Assembly (NCBI GenBank): GCA_030834165.1
Contig: JAURFU010000002.1
Location: forward strand, 1 to 58,608
Source of the DNA: Verrucomicrobiota bacterium
GTDB taxonomy: Bacteria > Verrucomicrobiota > Verrucomicrobiia > Opitutales > UBA953
Direction: 5' to 3'
DNA length: 58,608 nt
Positions within the stretch are counted from its first letter, which is position 1. Each line of letters opens with the position of its first letter. The position numbers and the translations under genes were made by a program. Positions 7,185 to 17,683 of this stretch are shown here, piece after piece. Below the pieces are notes generated by a model, which was not told the DNA's origin, did not search any database, and saw only the letters and a program-made list of their open reading frames with translations.

Positions 7185-9929
7185 ATGGCATGTCTGAAAA
7201 CCATCGTCCGACCCCTCGGATCCATGGCTTCCCATCTTATCCATCGCACCATGCTACTGGCCGCGCTCCTCGTCGGCGCGGCGGGCCTGCACGCGGCCGA
7301 AAGCCCGGACTACGAGACGCAGATCCGCCCTATCCTCAAGGAGCACTGCACGCACTGCCACGGCGAGGAGGAGAAGCCCAAGGGCGGCGTCGACCTCCGC
7401 CTGCGTCGGTTCATGGACGGGAAGACCGAAGACGGTTCGCCCGTGCTCACGCCCGGCGACCCGGAGAAGAGCGCCCTCTGGACGCTCGTCCGCGACGGCG
7501 AGATGCCGAAGAAGGGCAAGAAGATGCCCGAACACCAGCTGGCCCTGCTCGCCGCCTGGATCAAAGCCGGCGCGAAGATCTCCGAAGACGAACCCGCCGG
7601 CCCCCTGCCCCCGGGCGTTTACGTCTCCAAGCGTGACCGCAGTTTCTGGTCGTTCCAGCCGGTGACGAAGCCGACCCTACCCCGCTTCGCCGATCAGCCC
7701 GAGCTCGGCCCCATCGACGCGCTTGTCCGCACGAAACTTCAGGCCAAGCAACTCGACTTCGCCCCCGAGGCTGACCCTGCGACGCTCATCCGTCGCGCGA
7801 CGATCGACCTCACGGGTCTGCCGCCGACGCCTGCCGAGACCGTCGCCTTCGTCGCTGACGCCTCGCCCGACGCCTACGCCAAGCTCATCGAACGGCTGCT
7901 CGCCTCTCCGGCGTACGGCGAACGCTGGGCCCGCCACTGGCTCGACGTCGCCGGCTACGCCGACACCAACGGTTACGCCGACGCGGATTCGGTCCGCCCG
8001 TACGCCTGGCGCTACCGCGATTACGTCATCCGCTCCCTGAACGCCGACAAGCCCTGGGATCGTTTCATCCAGGAACAGCTCGCCGGCGATGAGCTGAACG
8101 CGGTCTCGGCCGCCAACGTCGCCGCGGCCGTCCTCGACCCGTCGAAGATCGATGCCCTCACGGCGACGGCCTACCTCCGCCTGGGACCCGACGGCACCGG
8201 AGATACGGTCGCCGACGTCGCCTTGGCCAAGAACCAGAGCATCGCCGATACGCTCCGCATCGTGACGACTTCGCTGACCGGCCTCACGGTCGCCTGCGCG
8301 CAGTGCCACGACCACCGCTACGACCCGATCAGCCAGGTCGACTACTTCCGCCTCCGCGCGGTCTTCGACCCGGCCCTGGATTGGCGGAAATGGCAGACCC
8401 CCGCGCAACGCACCGCTTCGCTGTACACCGCCGCCGACAAGGCCAAGGCGGCCGAGATCGAGAAGCAGGCCGCGGCCATCGACGCCGAGGCCGCCAAGAT
8501 GTACAAGGACGCCCTCGACGTGATCTTCGAGCAGAAGATCCTCGAAGTCCCCGAAGCCGAGCGCGCCGCCTACCGCGTGGCCCGCAATACGCCGGTCGCG
8601 AAGCGCACCAAGGAACAGGCGGCTCTCATCAAGAAATACTTCTCCGCGCAGGCGACCTTCGGCTTGGACCTCTATGACAAGGCGGCGGACAACAAGGTCG
8701 TGGCCAAGCGCGCCGAAGCCACCGCCCTCCGCGCGAAGAAACCCGTCGAAGGCCGCGTGAGCGTCCTCGTCGAACCCGTCAATGCGTCGCCGAAGAGCGA
8801 GCTCCACCATCGTGGCGACCACGCCCAGCCTCGCCAGGCCGTGACCCCAGGCGAACTTTCCATCCTCGGCAATCCCGTCATCCCCGTCGACGACCCGAAG
8901 CTGCCCACGACCGGCCGCCGCCTCGCCTACGCGAAGTGGCTGACCTCCGGCGATCACCCGCTCGTCGGCCGCGCCTTGATGAACCGCGTCTGGATGCACC
9001 ACTTCGGACGCGGCATCGTCAACACCCCCGGCGACTTCGGCCTGCTCGGCGAACGCCCCTCACACCCGGAACTCCTCGACTACCTGGCCGGCCGCTTCGT
9101 CGAGACCGGCTGGAGCCTCAAGGCGATGCACCGCGAGATGATGCTGAGCCGGACCTATCGTCAGTCCGCCCGCAACGACGCCGCCCAGGCGGCCGATCCG
9201 GACAACGCCCTGTTCGGACGTTACCGCATCCGCCGGCTCGACGCCGAGACCATCCGCGACGCCATGCTCGCCGTCAGCGGCAAGCTCAACCCGGAGATGT
9301 ACGGCGAACCCGTCACCGTCGGCAAGACCGGCGACGGCCGCATGATCCCCGGCGTCGAGATCCGCAACGCCAACCGCGACGTCATCAAGGTCGACACCTC
9401 CTCGCCCGCCGTCTACCGCCGTTCCGTCTATCTCCAGCAGCGTCGCAGCGGCCCCGCCACGGCGTTGGCGACGTTCGACCTGCCGAACATGGATCCGAAC
9501 TGCGAACGCCGCGACCTCACCACCGTCGCGCCGCAGTCGCTCTTCCTCATGAACGACGAGTTCGTCATCGAACGCGCCAAGGACCTCGCCGCCCGCGTGA
9601 TCAAGGAGCACCCGGCTGATGAGAACGCCCAGGTGCGCGCCGCGTGGGTCCTCACCCAAGGACGCGAGCCGTCGGCCAAGGAGCTGGCCGACTTCAATCG
9701 CCTGCTGGCCGAACAGACCGAGCACTTCGCCAAGCTCAAGCCCGCCAAACCCGTCGCGGACGCCTCCCTCAAGGTCAAACCGGTCAAGGTGAAGTCCACC
9801 TCCAAGAAAGCCGCGCCGCAACCCACCTTCCCCGCCCCCGTCGCGACCACCCAGGACGTCCGCGTCGAGGCGCTCGGTTCGCTCTGTCAGGTCCTCCTCG
9901 CCACCAACCGCTTCCTCCATGTCGACTAA
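7185..9929 (+). CDS. PSCyt1-DUF1549-DUF1553 cytochrome c protein (module 1)
   Basis: The protein has 914 residues. Its N-terminus has an export signal whose hydrophobic core is TMLLAALLVGAAGL. ATG 7185 has a weak purine-rich stretch (aagaga) upstream, and the in-frame ATGs at 7224 and 7251 are alternatives. PSCyt1 domain: about residues 45-115, with haem motif C55-TH-C58-H59. DUF1549: about 177-400, with a second CxxCH at C371-AQ-C374-H375 inside CAQCHDHRYDP. A Lys/Ala-rich, coiled-coil-like hinge spans about 405-560. DUF1553 starts near 578 (YAKWLTSGDHPLVGRALMNRVW in outline) and ends near 840. The family is known from Planctomycetota and Verrucomicrobiota and has no established reaction. 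The stop overlaps the start of the DUF1501 gene by 11 bases, so the two are almost certainly made together. Confidence 0.93.
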   Translation: MACLKTIVRPLGSMASHLIHRTMLLAALLVGAAGLHAAESPDYETQIRPILKEHCTHCHGEEEKPKGGVDLRLRRFMDGKTEDGSPVLTPGDPEKSALWTLVRDGEMPKKGKKMPEHQLALLAAWIKAGAKISEDEPAGPLPPGVYVSKRDRSFWSFQPVTKPTLPRFADQPELGPIDALVRTKLQAKQLDFAPEADPATLIRRATIDLTGLPPTPAETVAFVADASPDAYAKLIERLLASPAYGERWARHWLDVAGYADTNGYADADSVRPYAWRYRDYVIRSLNADKPWDRFIQEQLAGDELNAVSAANVAAAVLDPSKIDALTATAYLRLGPDGTGDTVADVALAKNQSIADTLRIVTTSLTGLTVACAQCHDHRYDPISQVDYFRLRAVFDPALDWRKWQTPAQRTASLYTAADKAKAAEIEKQAAAIDAEAAKMYKDALDVIFEQKILEVPEAERAAYRVARNTPVAKRTKEQAALIKKYFSAQATFGLDLYDKAADNKVVAKRAEATALRAKKPVEGRVSVLVEPVNASPKSELHHRGDHAQPRQAVTPGELSILGNPVIPVDDPKLPTTGRRLAYAKWLTSGDHPLVGRALMNRVWMHHFGRGIVNTPGDFGLLGERPSHPELLDYLAGRFVETGWSLKAMHREMMLSRTYRQSARNDAAQAADPDNALFGRYRIRRLDAETIRDAMLAVSGKLNPEMYGEPVTVGKTGDGRMIPGVEIRNANRDVIKVDTSSPAVYRRSVYLQQRRSGPATALATFDLPNMDPNCERRDLTTVAPQSLFLMNDEFVIERAKDLAARVIKEHPADENAQVRAAWVLTQGREPSAKELADFNRLLAEQTEHFAKLKPAKPVADASLKVKPVKVKSTSKKAAPQPTFPAPVATTQDVRVEALGSLCQVLLATNRFLHVD

Positions 9930-11373
9930 GCTGCCCAACGGTCTCTGCTCCCGACGCCACTTCCTCGAAGCCGGCGGCTTCGGTCTGGGCATGCTCGGCC
10001 TCGCCACGCTGCTCCGCCAGGACGGCCTGCTCGCCGCCCCGGTCAAACCGCTCCTCGGCAACGAGGTCTTCGACCTGCTCCCCAAGCAGCCGCCCCGCCC
10101 GGCCAAGGCCAAGGCGATGATCTCGCTCTTCATGATGGGCGGCCCGTCGCAGATGGATCTCTTCGACCCCAAGCCGATGCTGACGAAGTGGCACGGCCAG
10201 AAATTCCCCGGCGACATCAAATACGACAACGTCGCGCAGGCCTCGGCCAAGGTGCTGGGGTCGTTCTGGAAGTTCTCCCGTCACGGCAAGTGCGGGATGG
10301 AGCTCAGCGAACTGCTGCCGCACCTCGGCGGCGTCGCCGACGACATCTGCCTGATCCGCTCGATGAAGTCGGGCGTGAACAACCATCTCCAAGGCATGCT
10401 GGCCGTGCAGACGGGCCGCATCACCGCGGGGAACCCGACCATGGGAGCCTGGGTGACCTATGCGCTCGGCAGCGAGACCAAGGACCTGCCCGCCTACGTC
10501 GTGATGGGGCACCCTTCCGGGCTGCCCACCTTCGCGAACCAGCATTGGTCCAACGGTTGGCTGCCTTCGATCTACCAAGGCACGTTCGTCCGCGCCACCG
10601 CCCCGCACATCCTGAACCTCGATCCGCCCGCCGCCCTCCAAGGCAAGCCGCAGGAACGGCAGATGGAACTGCTCCGCGCGATGAACGCCGAGCACGCGGC
10701 CAACCATCCCGGCGAGACCGACCTCCAGGCGCGCATCCAGAGCTACGAACTCGCCGGCCGCATGCAGCTGGCCGCCAAGGAGGCGTTCGATATCTCGTCC
10801 GAGCCGAAGCACGTCCTCGAACTCTACGGCGTCGGCCGCAAGGAGTGCGACGACTACGCCCGACGCTGCCTGATCGCCCGTCGGCTCGTCGAACGCGGCG
10901 TCCGCTACGTGCAGGTCCTCAACCAAGGCCAGAGCTGGGACAACCACGGCTCCATCAAGTCAGCGCTCCCCGCCCTCTGCGCCGCCACCGACCGTCCGAG
11001 CGCGGCCCTCGTGGCCGACCTCAAGCAACGCGGCCTCCTCGACAGCACGATCGTGCACTGGGGCGGCGAGATGGGCCGCCTGCCCGTCCTCCAGAACGAC
11101 GCCGGCGAGGCCAAGTGGGGCCGTGACCACAATACCTACGGCTTCAGCCAGTGGGTGGCCGGCGGCGGCTTCAAGGGCGGCCTGACCTACGGCGAGACCG
11201 ACGAATGGGGCCACCATGCCGTCAAGGACGTGGTCAACCACTACGACTGGCACGCCACGATGCTCGACTGCTTCGGTTTCGACCACGACAAGCTCGCCTT
11301 CAAGCGCAACGGCGCCGCCCTGACCCTGACGAACAACCAGCCCGCCCGGGTGGTCCGCGAGATCCTGGCCTGA
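9919..11373 (+). CDS. DUF1501 protein, Tat-exported (module 1)
   Basis: The protein has 484 residues. A twin-arginine signal (CSRRHFLEAGGFG) is followed by a hydrophobic stretch. DUF1501 belongs to the alkaline phosphatase/sulfatase-fold superfamily. Family marks are GGPSQMDLFDPKP near residue 75, WGGEMGRLPV near 380, GRDHNTYGF, and the late motif YDWHATML with H445. These resemble the spread-out metal ligands of that superfamily. It follows the cytochrome gene with an 11-base overlap. Tat export implies that the protein folds, probably with cofactor or metal, before crossing the membrane. Substrate and reaction are unknown. Confidence 0.93.
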   Translation: MSTKLPNGLCSRRHFLEAGGFGLGMLGLATLLRQDGLLAAPVKPLLGNEVFDLLPKQPPRPAKAKAMISLFMMGGPSQMDLFDPKPMLTKWHGQKFPGDIKYDNVAQASAKVLGSFWKFSRHGKCGMELSELLPHLGGVADDICLIRSMKSGVNNHLQGMLAVQTGRITAGNPTMGAWVTYALGSETKDLPAYVVMGHPSGLPTFANQHWSNGWLPSIYQGTFVRATAPHILNLDPPAALQGKPQERQMELLRAMNAEHAANHPGETDLQARIQSYELAGRMQLAAKEAFDISSEPKHVLELYGVGRKECDDYARRCLIARRLVERGVRYVQVLNQGQSWDNHGSIKSALPALCAATDRPSAALVADLKQRGLLDSTIVHWGGEMGRLPVLQNDAGEAKWGRDHNTYGFSQWVAGGGFKGGLTYGETDEWGHHAVKDVVNHYDWHATMLDCFGFDHDKLAFKRNGAALTLTNNQPARVVREILA

Positions 11374-11387
11374 ACCGGGACCACGCG

Positions 11388-11433
11388 ACTCCGACGAAGG
11401 CGGAGTTGTAATGATGACGTTTCGACTCATCAT
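11388..11433 (+). promoter_or_regulatory. Two consecutive hairpins upstream of a GTG start
   Basis: Hairpin 1 pairs ACTCCG (11388-11393) with CGGAGT (11401-11406). Hairpin 2 pairs ATGATGA (11411-11417) with TCATCAT (11427-11433). Both lie in the 66-base gap between the DUF1501 gene and the next cytochrome gene; hairpin 2 ends 6 bases before the GTG start. There is no T tract, so this is not a standard terminator. It could tune translation. Confidence 0.4.
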
Positions 11434-11439
11434 AGACCC

Positions 11440-13890
11440 GTGAAGCCGCAGATCGCCCTCCTCCTGATCGCCTCCGCCGCCGCGGCGTCGGAGCACGACT
11501 TCTTCGAGGCGAAGATCCGTCCCGTGCTGGCGGAGAAATGCTACGGCTGCCACTCCGTCGAGTCCGGCAAAGCGAAGGGCGGCCTGCTGCTGGACAGTCG
11601 CGAGGGCATCCGCACGGGCGGCGACACCGGGCCTGCGGTGGTGCCGCGTGATCCCGAAAAAAGCGTGCTCATAGGAGCCATCCGATGGCATGACCCCGAC
11701 ACCGGCATGCCTCCGAAAAACAAGGGAGGGAAGCTGCCCGCGTCCGTGATCGCGGACTTCGAGACATGGGTCCGCACCGGCGCGGCCGATCCGCGGGAAG
11801 GCGGGGCCGCCGCCAAGAAGTACGACGGCATGGCCGCCAAGGGCTGGTGGGCCTATCAGCCCATCTCGCGGCCGAAGGTGCCGGCGACGAAGAACACCGC
11901 CTGGGCCAGAACGGACATCGACCGCTTCATCCTCGCCAAACTGGAGGCCCGAGGACTCGAGCCCGTAGGCCGCGCGGACTCCGCCACGCTCGTGCGCCGC
12001 TTGTACCTCGACCTCACCGGCCTGCCGCCGGGCGACGAAGTCGTCACCGACGGATTGCTGGACCGCCTGCTCGACAGCCGCGCGTTCGCGGAACGCTGGG
12101 CGCGGCACTGGCTCGACGTGGCCCGCTACGCCGAGACGACCGGCGGCGACGTGAACGTCACCCTGCCCGAGGCCTGGCGCTATCGGGACTACGTGATCGA
12201 CTCGATCCACGCTGACAAACCCTTCGATCGGTTCATCCGTGAGCAGCTCGCCGGGGATCTGCTGCCGAGCAAGGGCGAGGCGGAACGGGCCCGAAACCTC
12301 ATCGCCACGGGATTCCTCGCCATCGGCGCGAAGTCGCTCAACGGCACCGACCCGCGCCAGTTCGCCGTGGACCTCGCGGACGAGCAGATCGACGCCGTGT
12401 CGCAGGCTTTCCTCGGCGTGACCCTCTCGTGCGCCCGCTGCCACGACCATAAGTTCGACCCCATCTCCCAGCGCGACTACACCGCGGTGGCCGGGATCTT
12501 CCTGAGCACGGACACCCGGTTCGGCACGGCCGGCGGCGTGCGTGCCCGAAACGCCTCCAGCCTCATCGAGGCGCCCGACGCCGCCGGGCTGGCCACCGTG
12601 CCGCGGAAGATGGACCCGCAGACCTGGCAGCGCAAGAGCACGCAGCTCGAGAAACTCGCCGCCCAGCGTGACCAGGCCCTCGCCTCACGCCGCCCCGGCG
12701 CCCGCAGCGGCGGCGGAGCGGAGATGACCGGCTTCGACGTGGTCCGCCTCATCACCGAGGCCAAAAAGATCGAGATGGAGATAGGCGCCTTCCGTTCGGA
12801 CGGCACCTTGAAGCCGAAGATCATGGGCGTACTGGACAAACCCCTCGCCGCGCCTGCCACCGACCGCCGCAAGCCGGGGATCGGCGGCCCGAACGCCAGC
12901 CGCCGCGCGGACAGCGGCTTCCTCGCCATCGCGGACAGCCCGCTGTTCATCCGCGGCAGCATCGAGAACGAAGCCGCCGCCGTGACGCGAGGCCTGCCGG
13001 AGATCCTCGGAGGAGGAAAGCAGCTCAGGATCCCCGCCGGCAGCAGCGGAAGGCTGCAGCTGGCGGAATGGATCGCCTCCCGGGAGAACACCCTGACCGC
13101 CCGGGTCACCGTGAACCGCGTGTGGCATTGGCTTTTCGGCAAAGGCCTCGTCGAGACCGTCGACAACTTCGGCGCCAGCGGAGCCGCCCCCACGCACCCC
13201 GAGCTGCTCGACCACCTCGCCCAGCAGTTCATCGACGACGGCTGGAGCCTCAAGAAGCTCATCAGGCGCATCGTCACCAGCAACGTGTATCAGCTCGACA
13301 CGATGCACAGCGAGCCCCGCCACCTCGCCGATCCGGACAACCGCCTGTTCTGGCGCATGAACGCCCGTCGGCTCGACGCCGAGACCATCCGCGACTGCAT
13401 GCTCGCCATCAGCGGACAGATCGACCTCACCCCGCCGCGGGGGTCCGTCATCGCCCTGGCCGGCGACGGCCCCGTCGGCGGCGAGCGCTTCCGCGTCCTC
13501 GAGGAGGAAGCGATCGAGACCGCGAATGGCCGGCATCGCAGCCTCTACCTCCCCGTCGCCCGCACCGTGCAGTCCGAGGCGCTCGCCCTCTTCGATTTCA
13601 GCGACCCCAGCATCGTCCGCGGCGCGCGCGAGACCACCATCGTGCCACCGCAGGCCCTGTACCTCATGAACAGCGCCTTCGTCAGCGAAGCGGCCGGCGC
13701 CATGGCCTCGCGCGTCATGAGTCGTCCGGGGTTCGACCAACGCTTCGACCTCGCCTGCCGCCTCGCCTTCGGACGGGCGCCGCACCCCGATGAGACCGCC
13801 GCCGCACGCCGGCTGGGCGATTCCCGCGAAAGCTGGGTCACCATCTGCCGCGCCCTGCTCTCCAGCGCCGATTTCCTGTTCATCAACTGA
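11440..13890 (+). CDS. PSCyt1-DUF1549-DUF1553 cytochrome c protein (module 2)
   Basis: The protein has 816 residues with a GTG start at 11440; no in-frame ATG gives a complete signal peptide. The short signal peptide (MKPQIALLLIASAAAA) leaves the mature protein starting near SEHDFF. First haem motif: C34-YG-C37-H38. The PSCyt1 domain ends near residue 100, after GMPPKNKGGKLP. DUF1549 runs from about 155 to 375 and carries C331-AR-C334-H335 in [11 protein letters not shown]. The hinge is short and contains a Gly/Arg-rich stretch (SRRPGARSGGGAE). DUF1553 begins near 540 and ends near 770. The DUF1501 partner follows after 14 bases. Two hairpins precede the start codon. Confidence 0.92.
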   Translation: MKPQIALLLIASAAAASEHDFFEAKIRPVLAEKCYGCHSVESGKAKGGLLLDSREGIRTGGDTGPAVVPRDPEKSVLIGAIRWHDPDTGMPPKNKGGKLPASVIADFETWVRTGAADPREGGAAAKKYDGMAAKGWWAYQPISRPKVPATKNTAWARTDIDRFILAKLEARGLEPVGRADSATLVRRLYLDLTGLPPGDEVVTDGLLDRLLDSRAFAERWARHWLDVARYAETTGGDVNVTLPEAWRYRDYVIDSIHADKPFDRFIREQLAGDLLPSKGEAERARNLIATGFLAIGAKSLNGTDPRQFAVDLADEQIDAVSQAFLGVTLSCARCHDHKFDPISQRDYTAVAGIFLSTDTRFGTAGGVRARNASSLIEAPDAAGLATVPRKMDPQTWQRKSTQLEKLAAQRDQALASRRPGARSGGGAEMTGFDVVRLITEAKKIEMEIGAFRSDGTLKPKIMGVLDKPLAAPATDRRKPGIGGPNASRRADSGFLAIADSPLFIRGSIENEAAAVTRGLPEILGGGKQLRIPAGSSGRLQLAEWIASRENTLTARVTVNRVWHWLFGKGLVETVDNFGASGAAPTHPELLDHLAQQFIDDGWSLKKLIRRIVTSNVYQLDTMHSEPRHLADPDNRLFWRMNARRLDAETIRDCMLAISGQIDLTPPRGSVIALAGDGPVGGERFRVLEEEAIETANGRHRSLYLPVARTVQSEALALFDFSDPSIVRGARETTIVPPQALYLMNSAFVSEAAGAMASRVMSRPGFDQRFDLACRLAFGRAPHPDETAAARRLGDSRESWVTICRALLSSADFLFIN

Positions 13891-13904
13891 ACCCATCGCC
13901 CTCC

Positions 13905-15212
<1,308 letters not shown>

Positions 15213-15364
15213 AGAGGCCGATCCGCGACAAGGGGTCCGTCATGCCTCCCGCTGTCCGCAAGCCATCGGCTCGGATCATCCCTTTCTCGTCCTTCCGTCG
15301 AAAACTCCTGCCACATACCTCCGCTGGTGTTGCAAAAACGGGACCGAAGGCTTGATTCAGGGCA

Positions 15365-17683
15365 ATGGTCCGCCCCGCCCTGCTGCTCGCTTTCGCGCTC
15401 GCCTGTTCTTCCCGGGCGGACGCCAAGGTATCCTTCAACCGGGAGATCCGCCCGATCCTTTCCGAGCAGTGCTTCTCGTGCCACGGTTTCGACCCCAAGC
15501 ACCGCAAGGCCGACCTCCGCCTCGACACCCGCGAAGGCGCCTTGGCCGACCACGACGGCGTCCGCGCGATCATCCCGGGGGACCCCGCGAAGTCAGAACT
15601 CTGGCAGCGACTGCTCTCCCAGGATCCGGAGGAAGTCATGCCTCCGCCCGAGGCGCATAAGCCCAAGCTGACCGCGAAGCAGCTGGCGACCCTCCGTCGT
15701 TGGATCGAGGAAGGCGCGCCTTACGAACCGCACTGGGCCTTCACCGCCCCGGTCCGCCCGACGCTCAAGGTGCAAGGTCCCGCCGCGATCGACGCCCTCA
15801 TTGACCGAGGCCTCAAGGAAGCGGGCCTGACCGCCTCGCCCGAAGCCTCGCCGGATAAGCTCCTTCGTCGCGTCTCGCTCGACCTCACCGGCCTGCCACC
15901 CACGCCGGCCGAACTCGACGCGTTCCTGAAAGCCCGCGCCAAAGACCCACAGGCGGCCTATGCCGCCGCCGTCGAACGCCTGCTTGCCTCGCCCGCCTAC
16001 GGCGAACGCTGGGGCCGCTGGTGGCTCGACCAGGCCCGCTACGCCGACAGCAACGGCTACTCGATCGACGCCCCGCGCAGCATCTGGAAATACCGCGATT
16101 GGGTCGTAGGCTCGCTCAACGCTGACCTGCCCTTCGATCGCTTCACGGTCGAGCAGCTCGCCGGCGACCTCCTGCCCGACGCCGGCGAAGCGCAGCGCGT
16201 CGCCACCGGCTTCCACCGCAACACACCCATCAACCAAGAAGGCGGCATCGACGTGGAGCAGTTCCGCATCGACAGCGTCTTCGACCGCGTGGGCACCACC
16301 GGCACCGTCTGGCTCGGCCTCACCGTCGGCTGCGCCCAGTGCCACGACCATAAGTTCGATCCGGTCACGCAGAAGGAGTTCTACCGGATGTTCGCCTTCT
16401 TCAACAACCAGGACGAACCCGCGATGAAGGTCTCGGACCCGTCCCGCGACGAAGCCAAGCTCGCCGCCGCCGCGCGCGAAGCCGACAAGGCGCTGGCCGC
16501 CTGGATGGATCAGCATCAGGCCACCGTGCAGACCTGGGAAAGCGGCCTGACCAAGGCGACCTCGGCCAAGCTTTCCGGCCCGGCCAAGGCCGCCCTGCGC
16601 AAGCCCGCCGCCAAACGGAGCGTCGCCGAGCGCGCCGCCCTCTTCGCCGCCAGCCCGGGCGGCGCGGACAAGGAATTCAAGGCCCTGCAGAAACGCGCCA
16701 AGGACGCCGCCGACCTGCGCGACGCCGCGCCGACGACGCTCGTGCTCAAGGAGCGCGTCGAGCCACGCAGGACGCACCTGCTGACCGCCGGTGACTTCAC
16801 CCGCCCCGCCGAGGAGGTCACGCCCGGCGTCCTCTCGGTGCTCCACGCCTTCAAGCCCGACCAAGGTCCGGTCAACCGCCTCGACCTCGCCCGCTGGATC
16901 GCGTCCAAGGACAACCCGCTCACCGCCCGCGTCATCGCCAACCGCGTCTGGCAGGCCTACTTCGGCCGGGGCATCGTCGAGACCGAGAACGACTTCGGCT
17001 CGCAAGGCACGCCGCCCTCCCATCCCGAACTGCTCGACTGGCTGGCGATGGAATTCGTCGAACGCGGCTGGAGCCTGAAGTCCCTCCACCGCACGATCGT
17101 GCACACGCGCGCCTATCGTCGTGACTCCGCGAACCGCTCGGACCTGACCGCCAAGGACCCGGACAACCGCCTGCTCGCCCGACAGACCCGCCTACGCCTC
17201 GACGCCGAACTTGTCCGCGACTCCGCGCTCGTCGCCGGCGGCATCCTCACGCAGAAGGTCGGCGGCCCGCCCGTCTATCCGCCCATCCCCGACGGCGTGA
17301 TGTCGCTCGGACAGGTGAAGCGCGCCTGGAACACCAGCAAGGGAGCGGACCGCACCCGCCGCGGCCTCTACACGTTCACCTACCGCGTGACCCCGCCGCC
17401 GGCTTTCGCGGTCTTCGACGCCCCGGACGGCCTCGCCTCCTGCACCCGCCGTAACCGCAGCAACACGCCCTTGCAGGCCCTGACGTTGCTCAACGATCCG
17501 GCGTTCTTCGAGGCCGCGCAGGCGCTCGCCGGCGTGATCAAGAAGGAAGGCCTCGCCGCCGCCTTCGTGCGCTGCACCTCCCGCCGGCCGGAGCCCGCCG
17601 AACTCGCCGTCCTCAGGCCGCTCGACCCCCTCTCGGCCGCGCGCGCCCTCCTCAACCTCGACGAGACCATCACCCGTGACTGA
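15365..17683 (+). CDS. PSCyt1-DUF1549-DUF1553 cytochrome c protein (module 3)
   Basis: At 772 residues this is the most compact member in the window. The signal peptide is MVRPALLLAFALACSSRADA. Haem motif 1 is C36-FS-C39-H40 in [19 protein letters not shown]. Haem motif 2 is C323-AQ-C326-H327 in [20 protein letters not shown]1549 spans about 140-360. The hinge (about 370-500) is Ala/Lys-rich and probably helical. DUF1553 starts near 506 (LDLARWIASKDNPLTARV) and runs to about 730. It is closest in motif detail to the protein at 38255, with which it shares FNREIRPILS-like and EEVMPPPE(A/S)HK segments. The DUF1501 partner begins inside its last codons (8-base overlap). Confidence 0.93.
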   Translation: MVRPALLLAFALACSSRADAKVSFNREIRPILSEQCFSCHGFDPKHRKADLRLDTREGALADHDGVRAIIPGDPAKSELWQRLLSQDPEEVMPPPEAHKPKLTAKQLATLRRWIEEGAPYEPHWAFTAPVRPTLKVQGPAAIDALIDRGLKEAGLTASPEASPDKLLRRVSLDLTGLPPTPAELDAFLKARAKDPQAAYAAAVERLLASPAYGERWGRWWLDQARYADSNGYSIDAPRSIWKYRDWVVGSLNADLPFDRFTVEQLAGDLLPDAGEAQRVATGFHRNTPINQEGGIDVEQFRIDSVFDRVGTTGTVWLGLTVGCAQCHDHKFDPVTQKEFYRMFAFFNNQDEPAMKVSDPSRDEAKLAAAAREADKALAAWMDQHQATVQTWESGLTKATSAKLSGPAKAALRKPAAKRSVAERAALFAASPGGADKEFKALQKRAKDAADLRDAAPTTLVLKERVEPRRTHLLTAGDFTRPAEEVTPGVLSVLHAFKPDQGPVNRLDLARWIASKDNPLTARVIANRVWQAYFGRGIVETENDFGSQGTPPSHPELLDWLAMEFVERGWSLKSLHRTIVHTRAYRRDSANRSDLTAKDPDNRLLARQTRLRLDAELVRDSALVAGGILTQKVGGPPVYPPIPDGVMSLGQVKRAWNTSKGADRTRRGLYTFTYRVTPPPAFAVFDAPDGLASCTRRNRSNTPLQALTLLNDPAFFEAAQALAGVIKKEGLAAAFVRCTSRRPEPAELAVLRPLDPLSAARALLNLDETITRD

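Noticed and set aside
8303-8677. Arg/Pro-rich open frames inside the cytochrome and sulfatase genes
   Set aside because: Their composition is that of shifted GC-rich codons, and each lies inside a confidently identified gene.
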